From: Phyllobacterium zundukense
GTDB lineage: Bacteria > Pseudomonadota > Alphaproteobacteria > Rhizobiales > Rhizobiaceae
Reading direction: 5' to 3'
Length of the DNA stretch: 64,000 nucleotides
NCBI RefSeq assembly: GCF_025452195.1
Contig: NZ_CP104973.1
Location: forward strand, 62,001-126,000
This document shows positions 34,318 through 43,632 of this stretch, in pieces. Under the pieces are notes generated by a model. That model had not been told where the DNA came from, made no database searches, and was given only the letters and a program-made list of their open reading frames with translations. Numbering within the stretch: the first letter of the stretch is position 1; every line of letters begins with the position of its first letter. Position numbers and translations under genes: made by a program.

Positions 34318-35277
34318 ATGAAATCCGCAATATCTATTGCCGCACTTTGCGCTGCGTTGATGTTTAGCGCGTCAATACCAACTATGGCCTATGCCGCTGA
34401 CAAGCCAACGCTGGCTTTCGTGGTGAATGGGGCCTCCGATTTCTGGAAAGCTGCCGAGGCGGGCGTCAAGAAGGCGCAGGCCGAATTGCCCGATTACAAC
34501 TTGGAGCTCAAGTATCCCGAGCAGTCCTCGGTAGCCATCCAGCAGCGTCTGATGGATGATCTCGTCACAGCCGGCGTCAAGGGCATCATGGTGTCGGCCG
34601 TAGATCCGAAGACGTCCACCGATGGTCTCAACAAGATTGCGTCCGAGACTGCCCTCTTCACCACGGATAGCGATGCGCCTCAGACCAATCGCGTCGCCTA
34701 TATCGGTTCGTCCAACGTCGATGCAGGTAAACAGGCTGCAGAAATCGCGAAAAAAGCCATGCCTAACGGGGGCAAGTGCCTCGGATTTGTCGGCCTGCTC
34801 GGCGCTGACAATGCCAAGGAACGCATCCAGGGTATGAAGGATGGTCTATCAGGCACCAAAATTGAACTAGTCGATGTTCGCGGAGACGATATTGACCAGA
34901 CGCGTGCCAAGAAGAACGTCGAAGACGCTCTGGTGGCTAGCCCGGATGTTACCTGCATGGTTGGCTTTTACTCTTATAATACACCTCGCATTTACGAGGC
35001 TCTCCGCGATGCAGGCAAGTTGGGGCAGATCACCGTCGTTGGATTTGATGACGATCCGATTACGTTGGGTGGCGTCAAGGAAGGCACTGTCGCCGCTACT
35101 GTCGTGCAGCAGCCATTCGAATGGGCCTATCAGGGTATGAAAATGATGGCCGCTTACCTTGCCGGTGACAAGTCGGGCATTCCGGACAACAAATTGCTGA
35201 TCATCAACACTGTGATCGTCGGCAAGGACGATGTCGATACGTACGCTGCCAATCTGAAAAAGATGGCTGGCAACTAG
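34318..35277 (+). CDS. Sugar ABC importer binding protein (RbsB-like)
   Basis: 319 residues from the ATG at 34318 (GGGAGG 9 bases upstream); the open frame from 34207 precedes the ribosome site. Sec signal ends at about AYAAD (24-26). The periplasmic-binding-like fold of type 1 (RbsB/XylF group) begins with LAFVVNGASDFWKAAEAG and has the hinge strand IMVSAVDPKTSTD. First of three genes; ligand is probably a monosaccharide or polyol. No catabolic gene is attached. Confidence 0.9.
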   Translation: MKSAISIAALCAALMFSASIPTMAYAADKPTLAFVVNGASDFWKAAEAGVKKAQAELPDYNLELKYPEQSSVAIQQRLMDDLVTAGVKGIMVSAVDPKTSTDGLNKIASETALFTTDSDAPQTNRVAYIGSSNVDAGKQAAEIAKKAMPNGGKCLGFVGLLGADNAKERIQGMKDGLSGTKIELVDVRGDDIDQTRAKKNVEDALVASPDVTCMVGFYSYNTPRIYEALRDAGKLGQITVVGFDDDPITLGGVKEGTVAATVVQQPFEWAYQGMKMMAAYLAGDKSGIPDNKLLIINTVIVGKDDVDTYAANLKKMAGN

Positions 35278-35303
35278 GCGTTTTCGAACAAGAGCTTGAC
35301 GCG

Positions 35304-36896
35304 ATGACTGGCAATGGTTTTACCGCAGCAGGCGGCGCTAATCGCGCCGAATCCATGCCGGGCTCAATCGATACTTCTTCTGACGCACGTCATCAGGCAA
35401 CCTTTCTCAGCCTGCATGACGTGCGAAAGACCTATCCCGGCGTTGTGGCATTGGATGGCTTTTCTCTCGAAATCAGGCCTGGCGAGGTGATCGGTCTTGT
35501 CGGCGAAAATGGCGCTGGCAAATCAACGCTGATGAAAATTCTGGGCGGTGTGGCTGCCCCGGACAGCGGTCTTATCAGGATCGACGGCGTCGATCATGAC
35601 CGTCTTACCGTCGAAAATAGCCTCCAGTCCGGAATTGCCTTCGTACATCAGGAACTGAATCTGTTTGAAAATTTAGACGTTGCCGCCAATATCTTCCTTG
35701 GCAGGGAGCCCTTGCGCGGCGGCCCTCTGAAACTGGTCGATCGCGCTAAATTGCGCGCGATGGTTTTACCACTCCTCAAACGGGTCGGCGCTAATTTTAC
35801 GGCCGACACCCCCGTATCGGAATTGTCGCTAGCCCAGCAGCAGATGGTCGAGATTGCCAAAGCTCTTTCGATCAAGGCAAGGCTTGTTATCCTGGACGAA
35901 CCCACCTCAAGTCTTCCCTTGGCTGAAACTGAAAAGTTGCTCGGCGTGATCAAAGGCCTAAAGGCAGAAGGTATCAGCGTTATCTTCATTTCGCACCGAC
36001 TCCACGAGGTCGAGAGCGTCGCCGATCGAGTTATCGTCCTTCGAGATGGAATGCTGGCGGGCACACTTGCAACCGACGCCATCAATCACGACCAAATGGT
36101 CAAGCTCATGATAGGCCGTGCTTTGAAAGCCCGTACAAATACCTCGGAGCGCGAGGCTGGTGCAGTCGCGCTGTCCGCCAAGGGCATTCGCACAGCTGCT
36201 TACCCTCATCGAACCGTCGATTTGGACGTGCTGCATGGCGAAATCCTGGGGCTAGCAGGACTTGTAGGTTCGGGCAGGACTGAATTCGCCCGCGTTGTCT
36301 TCGGCATAGACAGGAGCCTTGGCGGAGAGCTTTATCTGGATGGCAAACATGTCCTGCTTTCTTCGTCCGCCGATGCGGTGGCCAATGGCATCTTTCTCGT
36401 CCCAGAGGATCGAAAGCTGGCTGGCATACTCCTTGATTTCGCTATTGCACAGAATATTTCGCTACCTAATCTTTCGGCGCATTCGGCCAATTTGATAATT
36501 TCAGCCGCCAGTGAAAATACGACGGCGGAAGCACAGAAAAGTAACCTTGGCATCAAGGCTCCATCGGTAAAAACACGTGTCGGCACCTTGTCGGGCGGCA
36601 ATCAGCAAAAAGTTGTTCTGGCCAAATGGCTGGCGATGAAACCAAGGATCATGATTTTCGACGAACCGACTCGCGGGATCGATATTGGAGCCAAGGCTGA
36701 GATCTACAGACTCATGCAGGCGCTCGCCGACACGGGTGTCGCGGTCCTCATGATTTCGAGCGACATGGAGGAAGTCATCGGTGTTTCCGACCGCGTCGCA
36801 GTTATGCATGAAGGCCAGATTTCCGGCATTCTGGCCAAGGATCAACTTGATCAGGAGAATGTGCTTTTGCTGGCGGTGGGCAAGTCAGCACGATAG
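35304..36896 (+). CDS. Sugar ABC importer ATP-binding protein, tandem ATPase (RbsA-like)
   Basis: 530 residues, two ATPase halves. First half: Walker A GENGAGKST, signature near LSLAQQQM, Walker B LVILDEPTSS. Second half: the P-loop is degenerate (LVGSGRTEF), as in RbsA/MglA, with signature LSGGNQQK and Walker B IMIFDEPTRGID. Only the first site should turn over ATP. About 25 extra residues precede the usual start. Gap of 26 bases from the binding protein and 12 to the permease. Confidence 0.92.
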   Translation: MTGNGFTAAGGANRAESMPGSIDTSSDARHQATFLSLHDVRKTYPGVVALDGFSLEIRPGEVIGLVGENGAGKSTLMKILGGVAAPDSGLIRIDGVDHDRLTVENSLQSGIAFVHQELNLFENLDVAANIFLGREPLRGGPLKLVDRAKLRAMVLPLLKRVGANFTADTPVSELSLAQQQMVEIAKALSIKARLVILDEPTSSLPLAETEKLLGVIKGLKAEGISVIFISHRLHEVESVADRVIVLRDGMLAGTLATDAINHDQMVKLMIGRALKARTNTSEREAGAVALSAKGIRTAAYPHRTVDLDVLHGEILGLAGLVGSGRTEFARVVFGIDRSLGGELYLDGKHVLLSSSADAVANGIFLVPEDRKLAGILLDFAIAQNISLPNLSAHSANLIISAASENTTAEAQKSNLGIKAPSVKTRVGTLSGGNQQKVVLAKWLAMKPRIMIFDEPTRGIDIGAKAEIYRLMQALADTGVAVLMISSDMEEVIGVSDRVAVMHEGQISGILAKDQLDQENVLLLAVGKSAR

Positions 36897-36920
36897 CATC
36901 TATAAGGGTTGGAGATCACG

Positions 36921-37904
36921 ATGAACAAAAAAGATATTGGCTTGTTGATCCTCATAGTCGTCGTGGGAGCCGTTGTCGCAACAATCAATCCTCGTTTCTT
37001 GCTGCCCATCAATCTCGCCAATACGTCGAATCTCATCGGTCTCTTCGGCATCCTATCGATAGGACAAGCGTTTGTTATCATAACCGGCGGTATCGAACTC
37101 TCGGTGGGTTCGCTAATCGCGCTACTCGGTGTTCTGTTCATCGATTTGATTGCAAATCATGGCATGGCTTGGCCATTGGCTTTCATGCTCATCCTGGTTC
37201 TCGGTGGGCTCATTGGTTTGGCCCATGGCTGGCTGATCACGCGGCTGAAGCTCCAGCCATTCGTGGTGACGCTGTGTGGCTTGTTGATTTATCGCGGGAT
37301 CGCCCGGTTCTATACTGCCGATGGGACCGCCGGCTTTGCTTTCGGCCAGAACTTTCCCACTCTTGAATTCCTTACGGCCGGCCGCACCTATGGCATTCCC
37401 AACAGCTTTATAGCCCTTCTCATTATTATGGGCGTGACGTGGGTAGTATTGCACCGGTCAGTTTTCGGGCGGTATCTTTATGCCATCGGCAAAAATGAGG
37501 AAGCGGCAAGATATTCAGGGATCAGGACAGGTCGAATGGTGATGGCTGCCTACGTCATTTGTGGTGTATTGACGGCACTCTCGGCTATCTATTTTGCAAT
37601 GTATACTCGCTCGATTTCCCCCGCCAGCCACGGCAATTTTTATGAACTCTATGCGATCGCGGCCGCCGTCCTCGGTGGCTTTTCGCTGCGCGGCGGTGAA
37701 GGGTCAATCGTTGGCGTGATCCTCGGCACCATACTGCTGCAAGAATTGCAGAATCTGGTCAATCTCCTCGGCATTCCATCGTCGCTCAATTTCGCAGTAA
37801 TGGGAGGGGTGATCCTTATCGGCGTGCTGGTCGATCAGCAGTGGGACGTTTTTCGAGCGAAACGCCGATTAAACAGAGCGACGCACTCCGCACCATCAAA
37901 TTGA
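36921..37904 (+). CDS. Sugar ABC importer permease (RbsC-like)
   Basis: 327 residues from the ATG at 36921, which has GGAG 7 bases upstream. About ten hydrophobic helices; signature ITGGIELSVGSLIALLGV and the loop GRYLYAIGKNEEAARYSGI are characteristic of the RbsC/AraH carbohydrate permease family (CUT2). One permease gene suffices, acting as a homodimer with RbsA. Last gene of the unit; 414 bases without a gene follow. Confidence 0.92.
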   Translation: MNKKDIGLLILIVVVGAVVATINPRFLLPINLANTSNLIGLFGILSIGQAFVIITGGIELSVGSLIALLGVLFIDLIANHGMAWPLAFMLILVLGGLIGLAHGWLITRLKLQPFVVTLCGLLIYRGIARFYTADGTAGFAFGQNFPTLEFLTAGRTYGIPNSFIALLIIMGVTWVVLHRSVFGRYLYAIGKNEEAARYSGIRTGRMVMAAYVICGVLTALSAIYFAMYTRSISPASHGNFYELYAIAAAVLGGFSLRGGEGSIVGVILGTILLQELQNLVNLLGIPSSLNFAVMGGVILIGVLVDQQWDVFRAKRRLNRATHSAPSN

Positions 37905-38318
37905 AACGCCGAACACAGGGGGTTGGCTCGACCGAACGCTGGATACGGTCATCCTTTCGGCCAGATCCACATCCGCAGTGTGTTCCATTCGACTCGTTAC
38001 TGAATCTTTTGGCGTGCATCCGCTGTGGTGCTACTACCTTTGCACCGATTTGGCTGATTCCAGTCTCTCGAGGATGGCCCGCAAGCAGATACAACCCAAT
38101 CACCCTCATCGCTGGATACAACGCTCTGCACTTTAATGCCCGGACCGGGCGACCATTTCCATTTTTGTTAGCATGCCCGCCCATAGCGCCGTGACCACTA
38201 ACGATTTGTTAACCACACAAAGTGAGGAAGACCCCGTTTAAGTGCCGTACGACACCCTCGTTGTTCAAGCCCAAGCCGCCACTATTCCAAGCCGTATAAC
38301 CCCAGAGAATTGCCGGTC
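37905..38318. other. Intergenic stretch, nothing recognised
   Basis: 414 bases between the permease stop and the chimera stop (the two genes are convergent). A reverse-strand open frame of 122 codons here overlaps the permease gene and carries no motif. No terminator hairpin with a T-run was found. Confidence 0.45.
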
Positions 38319-38990
38319 TCAATCCACACTGGTGATTTGAACTTCGGCGCGTTCATCTTCCGAACCGACAAAGCGTCCAAAAATGTAACGCAAACCCCGG
38401 CCAAAATCATCCATGATCGTAAAGACTGCAGGGACGAAGACCAAGCTCAACAGAGTTGAGGTGATCAGCCCTCCGATAACGGCGATGGCCATAGGCGCCC
38501 GGAAGGCACCGCCTTCCCCGAGGGCTAGCGCTGAAGGCAGCATACCTGCTGACATTGCTAACGTTGTCATCAAGATTGGCTGCGCCCGGTGGCGGCCCGC
38601 GTTGATCAATGCGGTGGTACGGTCGATACCTACGGCAATTTCCTCAACTGCAAAATCGACGAGAAGAATGGCGTTTTTGGTGACAATTCCCATGAGCATC
38701 AGAAAGCCAATAATGATTGGCAGACCGATTGAATGGCCGGTCATCAAAAGTGCAAGTGTTGCACCGGAGAACGCACCCGCGACGATACCGACGAGTGTGA
38801 TGCCGATTTGAACTGTTGATAGAAACTTCCCGGGATTCTGCGAAAGCTGAATGGCGGCGCGTGCTCCCGCGACACCGCGATCGCGCAACATCTCCAGTCG
38901 TGCTTTACGCGCCGAGACTACCGCAAGTTCAGATAGTGCGAAAACTCCGTTCAGGAGAATAAGGAAACCGACGACCAGCAATTCAAACAT
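38319..38990 (-). pseudogene. In-frame chimera: CNNM/CorC-type N-terminus fused to RND efflux pump C-terminus
   Basis: 223 residues from the ATG at 38990; the frame is open further up to 39104 with no ribosome site. Residues 1-78 (FELLVVGFLILLNGVFALSE, then KFLSTVQIGITLVGIVAGAF) are the start of a CNNM/DUF21 (HlyC/CorC) membrane protein. From about residue 80 (LLMTGHSIGLPIIIGFLMLM, TKNAILLVDFAVEE, then FRAPMAIAVIGGLITSTLLS) it is the last three to four helices of an AcrB-type RND permease. The join is in frame near 38753. Neither parent domain is complete, so the product is unlikely to work as either. Probably a deletion scar. Confidence 0.78.
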
Positions 38991-39132
38991 AAGATTTTGG
39001 ATTAACCCCAGGACGAAACTTTTGCAGGCGGGTTCGTCAGATGCCCAGCTGCCGCAACTAAGTAGGTAATTGCGTCGTGTGAGCCAAGCATGAAAGCCAG
39101 TCAAGTGGCAACTGATCTGACGGAGACGGGAT

Positions 39133-39282
39133 ATGATTCGGCCAAAAAATCGCGAACTTTATCTTTTTGGCTACCGATTCTCGGGACAGATGGCGACGGC
39201 AGCGCTCATAGGATTGTTCTTGGTGACAGCGATAGTCATTGCAAGCCCCGCGGGAGGCACATTTAGGAATTGCGATGGCTGA
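39133..39282 (+). CDS. Possible small membrane protein (49 residues)
   Basis: ATG at 39133 with GGAG about 7 bases upstream. A basic, aromatic start (IRPKNRELYLFGYRF) precedes one hydrophobic helix (TAALIGLFLVTAIVIA) and a short polar end. This would be a single-pass small protein. No homologue is recalled, and the region could be decayed sequence left of the chimera. Confidence 0.3.
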   Translation: MIRPKNRELYLFGYRFSGQMATAALIGLFLVTAIVIASPAGGTFRNCDG

Positions 39283-39502
39283 TGCTTTGCGGGTAGTGAT
39301 AGTTGGATGCTCTGACCATGCCTTGGGATAACCGACATTTGAGTCGAGCAGGTTTGATCGGCAGACGAAGACTCCGGTAACTGTTCTGTACGTGCAGTTG
39401 CCGGCGAGAATGCAAAAATTGCCATATCTCACCTCGACTCCGTTGGTTGACTTCGGCCTGACCAAGCGGCACATCACGACTTCAGCCAACTTGGAGGACT
39501 CC

Positions 39503-39688
39503 ATGGCAGCACAGCACGTCAAAGAAATCGACGCGGCGATAAAGGAATTGATTTCCTCGCGTCGCCAGGAAATTCTGCAGATTGCACAAAACGGCGCGAA
39601 TCCTGGACCGCTCAAGAATCTGGTGGACATCCAGACGGCTATCGACGCCCTCTACCGAGCACGTGAACAGGAAGGGGCACATTCCTGA
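39503..39688 (+). CDS. Small hypothetical protein (61 residues)
   Basis: ATG at 39503 follows GGAGG by 6 bases, a strong start; the frame is open from 39392. The sequence is soluble and largely helical (HVKEIDAAIKELISSRRQEI, NLVDIQTAIDALYRAREQE). No domain recognised. The balance of charged and hydrophobic residues and the ribosome site make it look real. It stands alone between degenerate stretches. Confidence 0.6.
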   Translation: MAAQHVKEIDAAIKELISSRRQEILQIAQNGANPGPLKNLVDIQTAIDALYRAREQEGAHS

Positions 39689-39951
39689 ATTAGCGGACAC
39701 AGTTCATTGATCCTGACGAGACTGGAGCGCAAGACACATTCTGCGGTCCGTCAGTATAGAAGACTCGCTGTCGGCCCACGAGCGACTACGCCGCCTTCCA
39801 CGGATCAGGCGAAAGAGTGTGCGTCGTTTCGTCCATGTCCATCGAGTCCTGCAAAAGGTGGCCCAAGCTTGGGACGAGCGTGCCGGCGTGAAACCTTCAG
39901 GCAGTTCAACGGGATGAAACAGCCCGCACTGTGAGTGTACTTCGCTTTGGC

Positions 39952-40530
39952 TCAGTCCAGCCTGTGCGGCTCGCCAAGCGTGTGCATCAAACGGTTAGCC
40001 CAACCAAAAATTGCGACGGCGTGGATAAGATCGATGATCTGGAGGTCGTTCATACCGATCTCACGTAGATGGTAGAATTGGTAGGTGCCAACCTTATCGG
40101 GATGCGCCGTCAGATCGACGCCGAAGTTAAATAGTGCCTGCTCGAACTCCGGCAGGTCTGCGTCAAGCCCGTTCTTGTAGATCTCTTCCACGACCTCCGG
40201 ACGCCTTTCGAGTTGGATGTAGCGGGCCGCATGCACCGAGGCGCAGTATATACAGCGGTTGACGAAAGAGGCTGCGAGCGCCCCGATCTCGCGACCACCG
40301 CGCGAAAGCCCGCCCTCGCTATACATGATATCGTTGAAAAGTGGCGTGCGTTCCCTTAGAGTTTCGGGCTCATTGGCAAGCACCAATACGTAGTCAGAAA
40401 TCTTCCTGTTCGACGGAGTGATTTTCAATGCGTCAAACTGCTCGGGTGTCGCCCTATCCAATTCGACCGGCTTCACATAGGGTTTCCAGCCGAGGGTGTC
40501 GACTGTGAATTCGTGTATCGCTTGCGACAT
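39952..40530 (-). CDS. AhpD-fold alkylhydroperoxidase domain protein (Avi_7169 type)
   Basis: 192 residues. The AhpD/carboxymuconolactone-decarboxylase core has the redox motif CIYCASVHAARY (CxxC-x3-H) at about 92-103. The family resembles the peroxidase-related proteins defined around Avi_7169, which always pair with a second CMD protein, as here. Last gene of a long reverse-strand unit; its ATG is 2 bases after the stop of the partner. A thiol peroxidase role or a non-peroxidase role tied to the neighbouring flavoprotein is possible. Confidence 0.8.
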   Translation of the reverse strand: MSQAIHEFTVDTLGWKPYVKPVELDRATPEQFDALKITPSNRKISDYVLVLANEPETLRERTPLFNDIMYSEGGLSRGGREIGALAASFVNRCIYCASVHAARYIQLERRPEVVEEIYKNGLDADLPEFEQALFNFGVDLTAHPDKVGTYQFYHLREIGMNDLQIIDLIHAVAIFGWANRLMHTLGEPHRLD

Positions 40531-40531
40531 G

Positions 40532-41038
40532 TCAGTTATCCCTCAGCATCTTGAGGCCGGCCACGACCAGCACCTGATAGTTGACGTAGGCGATGAGGCC
40601 TGCGAGTGTGACGATGTCCCGATCGTCGAGTCCAGCGGCGGTAAGCTTTTCGATGTTGGCACGGGTAGCGTCTTTCGGAGAAAGTGTCACCAGATCAACA
40701 TGGGCGAGGATCGCTGCAAGGCGTGGATCACCCGCTGCCACGGCGGACCCGGGAGCGGTAATTGCGCGGAGTGCCGATCCGCCCTCTTGGCCTTCTAGAA
40801 GTGCGTGGTAATGGACGACAAGCTCCTGCGATTTCCATAGTGCTGCCATGCGGGCCGCCAATGCGGTTCTTAGTGAATAGGAGAAGTTGCGCGGCTCGGC
40901 GGGGCGAAGGGCAGCCTGATAACTCGTCTCGGTCAGTTGCTTCAGCTTCTCTCGCTGCTCCCGCAGGGTCTTGAGGTCCGCGAAGCGGTCAAGGCCGAGA
41001 ACAGTATCGATCACGTCGACGTTCGGTGGAGTGGTCAT
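40532..41038 (-). CDS. CMD domain protein (Avi_7170 type)
   Basis: 168 residues, all-helical, with the CMD fold but lacking the CxxC pair of its neighbour, so it is unlikely to be a peroxidase on its own. Segments VDVIDTVLGLDRF near the start and LDDRDIVTLAGLIAYVNYQ near the end match the Avi_7170 group, which is found next to Avi_7169-type genes. The two probably form a complex. Thirty-seven bases separate it from the flavoprotein upstream. Confidence 0.75.
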   Translation of the reverse strand: MTTPPNVDVIDTVLGLDRFADLKTLREQREKLKQLTETSYQAALRPAEPRNFSYSLRTALAARMAALWKSQELVVHYHALLEGQEGGSALRAITAPGSAVAAGDPRLAAILAHVDLVTLSPKDATRANIEKLTAAGLDDRDIVTLAGLIAYVNYQVLVVAGLKMLRDN

Positions 41039-41075
41039 GGCTTATCCTCTGTTTTGTGGACGTGTTGGCCGACGT

Positions 41076-42542
41076 TCAAGCGGTCTTCTGTACCGGTGCC
41101 GGCGCGTCGGCATCGGTCCATTCGGTTCCGTCGAGTTCGGGCTTCTCATAGGCGAGCAGCTCTTCCCAATGGTAGTCGATGTCGCGGATGAATAGCGAAG
41201 CCGCGACGCCGCGCGCCAGCCACAGTGCGCCCTCGCTGATAGCTGGAATGTCACCGCTGACCTTGCCGACGCTGACCGATGCGGCGTAGTTGAAGCAATG
41301 GATGTCTCTTAGCCATGGTGCCGTGCCGACTTCCTTTTCGGTGAAGGAAAAATCGTCGTTAAGCCACGGGAAACGCCCGAGCTCGGCATTTCCGTCGCCA
41401 GGCGGCGGCGTATAGCGGTCTTCCCAGCAAGCAATTCTGTCTTGAAAGGGGGCAAGTTCGTTGCGACTCATGGGATCAATGGAAAAGCCGGTGCCTAGGA
41501 TGACGAAATCGGTGCGGAAGATACGGCCGTTGATTGTTGTGATGACGACGTCGCCGCCCTCCTCCTTCAACGAACAGATGCCGCAGTCGAAATGGAAATA
41601 GCTGTTCGGATGCTGGCTGACGCGGAGCGTCGAATTGTGCGGCGCAGGCGTCTGCTGCTTGGCAGCATAATCCATCAGTCGCCAACGCCATTCCGGCGAA
41701 ATTTGCGCGAAGCCGGCGGTTACGCCATAGGAGCCGATGCCCATCAGCTTGTTGATCGTCGGCATTTCCTTGCGTCGGGCGAGAAGACGGACCTCGCCCG
41801 CGCCTTGCTCCAAGGCTTCCGCCGCATTGTCGACCGCCGAAGCGCCGACGCCGATGACGATGATGCGCTTGCCCTTCAGCCGTTCGAAATCGATGTCGTC
41901 AGCCGAATGCGCCCAGGATTCAAGTCGCTTCATGCCCTTGACGAAATTCGGGATGGTCGGCTCGCCAAGCCCGTCGCGACCGGTGGCCAGCACCAGTTTG
42001 CGGGTGAAAATCGGTGGCTCCGTGCCGTTTCCAATTGTGAGCTCCAGCAGACCGTCCGGGCGCGGTAGAATCCGGGTTACATCGGTGTCGTTCTCGACGG
42101 GTATCGTCATGATTTCGCGATACCATTTCAGGTATTCCATCCACATCGGACGCGGTATGCGAAACAGTTCATCCCATTCAGCCTCGCCGTAGAGCGCCGT
42201 ATACCAGGCGCGAAAGCTGAGTGATGCCACGCCCAGGGCCGGGCCGAGCAGGGTTTTCGGGGAGCGCAGGGTTTCCATACGCGCATAGGTCAGCCATGGT
42301 CCCTCGAACCCTTTTGCCGCGCGGTCGACGATACGCATATTTACAATGCCGGCGCGTGCCAACGCGTGCCATGCCACCAGACCGCACATGCCGCCGCCGA
42401 TAATGACAACGTCGCTGACTGGGTGACCTTCTTCCGTGGTCACAGGCATCGACCAGTTGGCCGGCGGGAAGTTCAGATAACTCAGATCCTCCCTCACCCG
42501 AGCATTCAGGTCGGCAAGCGGGTGCTGTTGGTTGTTGATCAT
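41076..42542 (-). CDS. FAD/NAD(P)-binding oxidoreductase (flavin monooxygenase-like)
   Basis: 488 residues. FAD-binding Rossmann motif VVIIGGGMCGLVAW near 46-59; second, NAD(P)-binding Rossmann motif IIVIGVGASAVDNAAEAL near 226-243; and a late VILGTGFSIDP like that of class B flavoprotein monooxygenases. The BVMO fingerprint FxGxxxHxxxW is not obvious, so the reaction could be N-hydroxylation, dehydrogenation or another oxidation. It lies between the importer ATPase and the AhpD pair on one strand, which suggests that it attacks the imported compound. Cytoplasmic. Confidence 0.82.
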   Translation of the reverse strand: MINNQQHPLADLNARVREDLSYLNFPPANWSMPVTTEEGHPVSDVVIIGGGMCGLVAWHALARAGIVNMRIVDRAAKGFEGPWLTYARMETLRSPKTLLGPALGVASLSFRAWYTALYGEAEWDELFRIPRPMWMEYLKWYREIMTIPVENDTDVTRILPRPDGLLELTIGNGTEPPIFTRKLVLATGRDGLGEPTIPNFVKGMKRLESWAHSADDIDFERLKGKRIIVIGVGASAVDNAAEALEQGAGEVRLLARRKEMPTINKLMGIGSYGVTAGFAQISPEWRWRLMDYAAKQQTPAPHNSTLRVSQHPNSYFHFDCGICSLKEEGGDVVITTINGRIFRTDFVILGTGFSIDPMSRNELAPFQDRIACWEDRYTPPPGDGNAELGRFPWLNDDFSFTEKEVGTAPWLRDIHCFNYAASVSVGKVSGDIPAISEGALWLARGVAASLFIRDIDYHWEELLAYEKPELDGTEWTDADAPAPVQKTA

Positions 42543-42556
42543 GATCCTTCTCCAGT

Positions 42557-43627
42557 TCAGCTCGCCAGCAATACGGCGTCCCGTTCACGCCAGCCCACCC
42601 AGACCGCGTCACCCTCAATATGCGAAAGCGCTACCGGGTCGAGTTGGACGACGAGGCTCGTGCCATTTTCGAGGGTTACGGTGATCGAAGTATGGGCGCC
42701 CTTGAAGACGCGATGGACGATGCGCCCCTTAAGTGCCAACCGGCCCTCGGGCTTTGCCGTCAGGCAGTAGAGCGTCTCGGGCCGGAGCGCCAGGGTGGCG
42801 TGCGCGCCGGGCGTCACCGTCGAACCAATCACGTCTGCATGCACGACGTTACCCCGCCAGTCGAAGGTTGCGACTGTGCCCGCGACGGAAACGATAGTGC
42901 ACTCGAGCAAATTGCTTTGGCCGATGAAATCGGCAACGAAGCGGCTGTGCGGTCGGGCATAGAGCTCGGAGGGCTTACCTATCTGCTCGATCCTGCCCTT
43001 GTTCATTACCACGATGACGTCGGACATTGTCAGTGCCTCCTCCTGGTCATGGGTTACGAAGATGAAGGTCTTACCGGTTTTCTGCTGAATGGATTTGAGC
43101 TCGATCTGCATTTGCTGGCGTAGTTTCGCGTCGAGCGCCGAGAGCGGTTCGTCGAGCAACAGCACGTTCGGATCCGGTGCCAGCGCCCGCATCAGCGCGA
43201 CGCGCTGGCGCTGACCGCCTGAAAGCTGCGCGGGCATCCGCTCGGCATAGTCCTGAAGCGCGACAAGGGAGAGCAGATCGGTGACCCGCTCGTGGATCGC
43301 CCCCGACGCCATGCCTTTCAACTCCAGCCCGAAGGCGATGTTGCGTCGGACCGTCAGGTGCGGAAAAAGAGCATAATCCTGAAAGACTATATTGACGTTG
43401 CGCTTGTGCGGCGGCAAATGCGAGATCGGCTTGCCATCGAGGTAGATTTCTCCCGAAGTGAGGTCCTCGAAGCCGCCAAGCATACGTAGTGTTGTCGACT
43501 TTCCGCAGCCGGAAGGTCCGAGCAAAGTGACGAACTGGCCGGACTCGATGGCGAGGTCGAGGTTCTCCACGGCTGGTAATTCCCCGTAGAACTTGTTTAC
43601 ATTCTTGAAATGGACAACAGGCTGCAT
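42557..43627 (-). CDS. ABC importer ATP-binding protein (PotA-like)
   Basis: 356 residues. Walker A GPSGCGKST, signature LSGGQRQRVALMRAL, Walker B VLLLDEPLSALD, switch FVTHDQEEAL, then a TOBE-type C-terminal domain (about 270-356) with ALRPETLYCL. This is the polyamine/opine importer subfamily (PotA, PotG). The start is 5 bases before the stop of the permease upstream, and it follows that gene in the unit. Confidence 0.92.
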   Translation of the reverse strand: MQPVVHFKNVNKFYGELPAVENLDLAIESGQFVTLLGPSGCGKSTTLRMLGGFEDLTSGEIYLDGKPISHLPPHKRNVNIVFQDYALFPHLTVRRNIAFGLELKGMASGAIHERVTDLLSLVALQDYAERMPAQLSGGQRQRVALMRALAPDPNVLLLDEPLSALDAKLRQQMQIELKSIQQKTGKTFIFVTHDQEEALTMSDVIVVMNKGRIEQIGKPSELYARPHSRFVADFIGQSNLLECTIVSVAGTVATFDWRGNVVHADVIGSTVTPGAHATLALRPETLYCLTAKPEGRLALKGRIVHRVFKGAHTSITVTLENGTSLVVQLDPVALSHIEGDAVWVGWRERDAVLLAS

Positions 43628-43632
43628 TCGCG

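Noticed and set aside
39058..39630. 190-codon reverse frame
   Set aside because: Overlaps the better-supported 61-residue gene on the other strand and is cysteine/arginine-rich noise.
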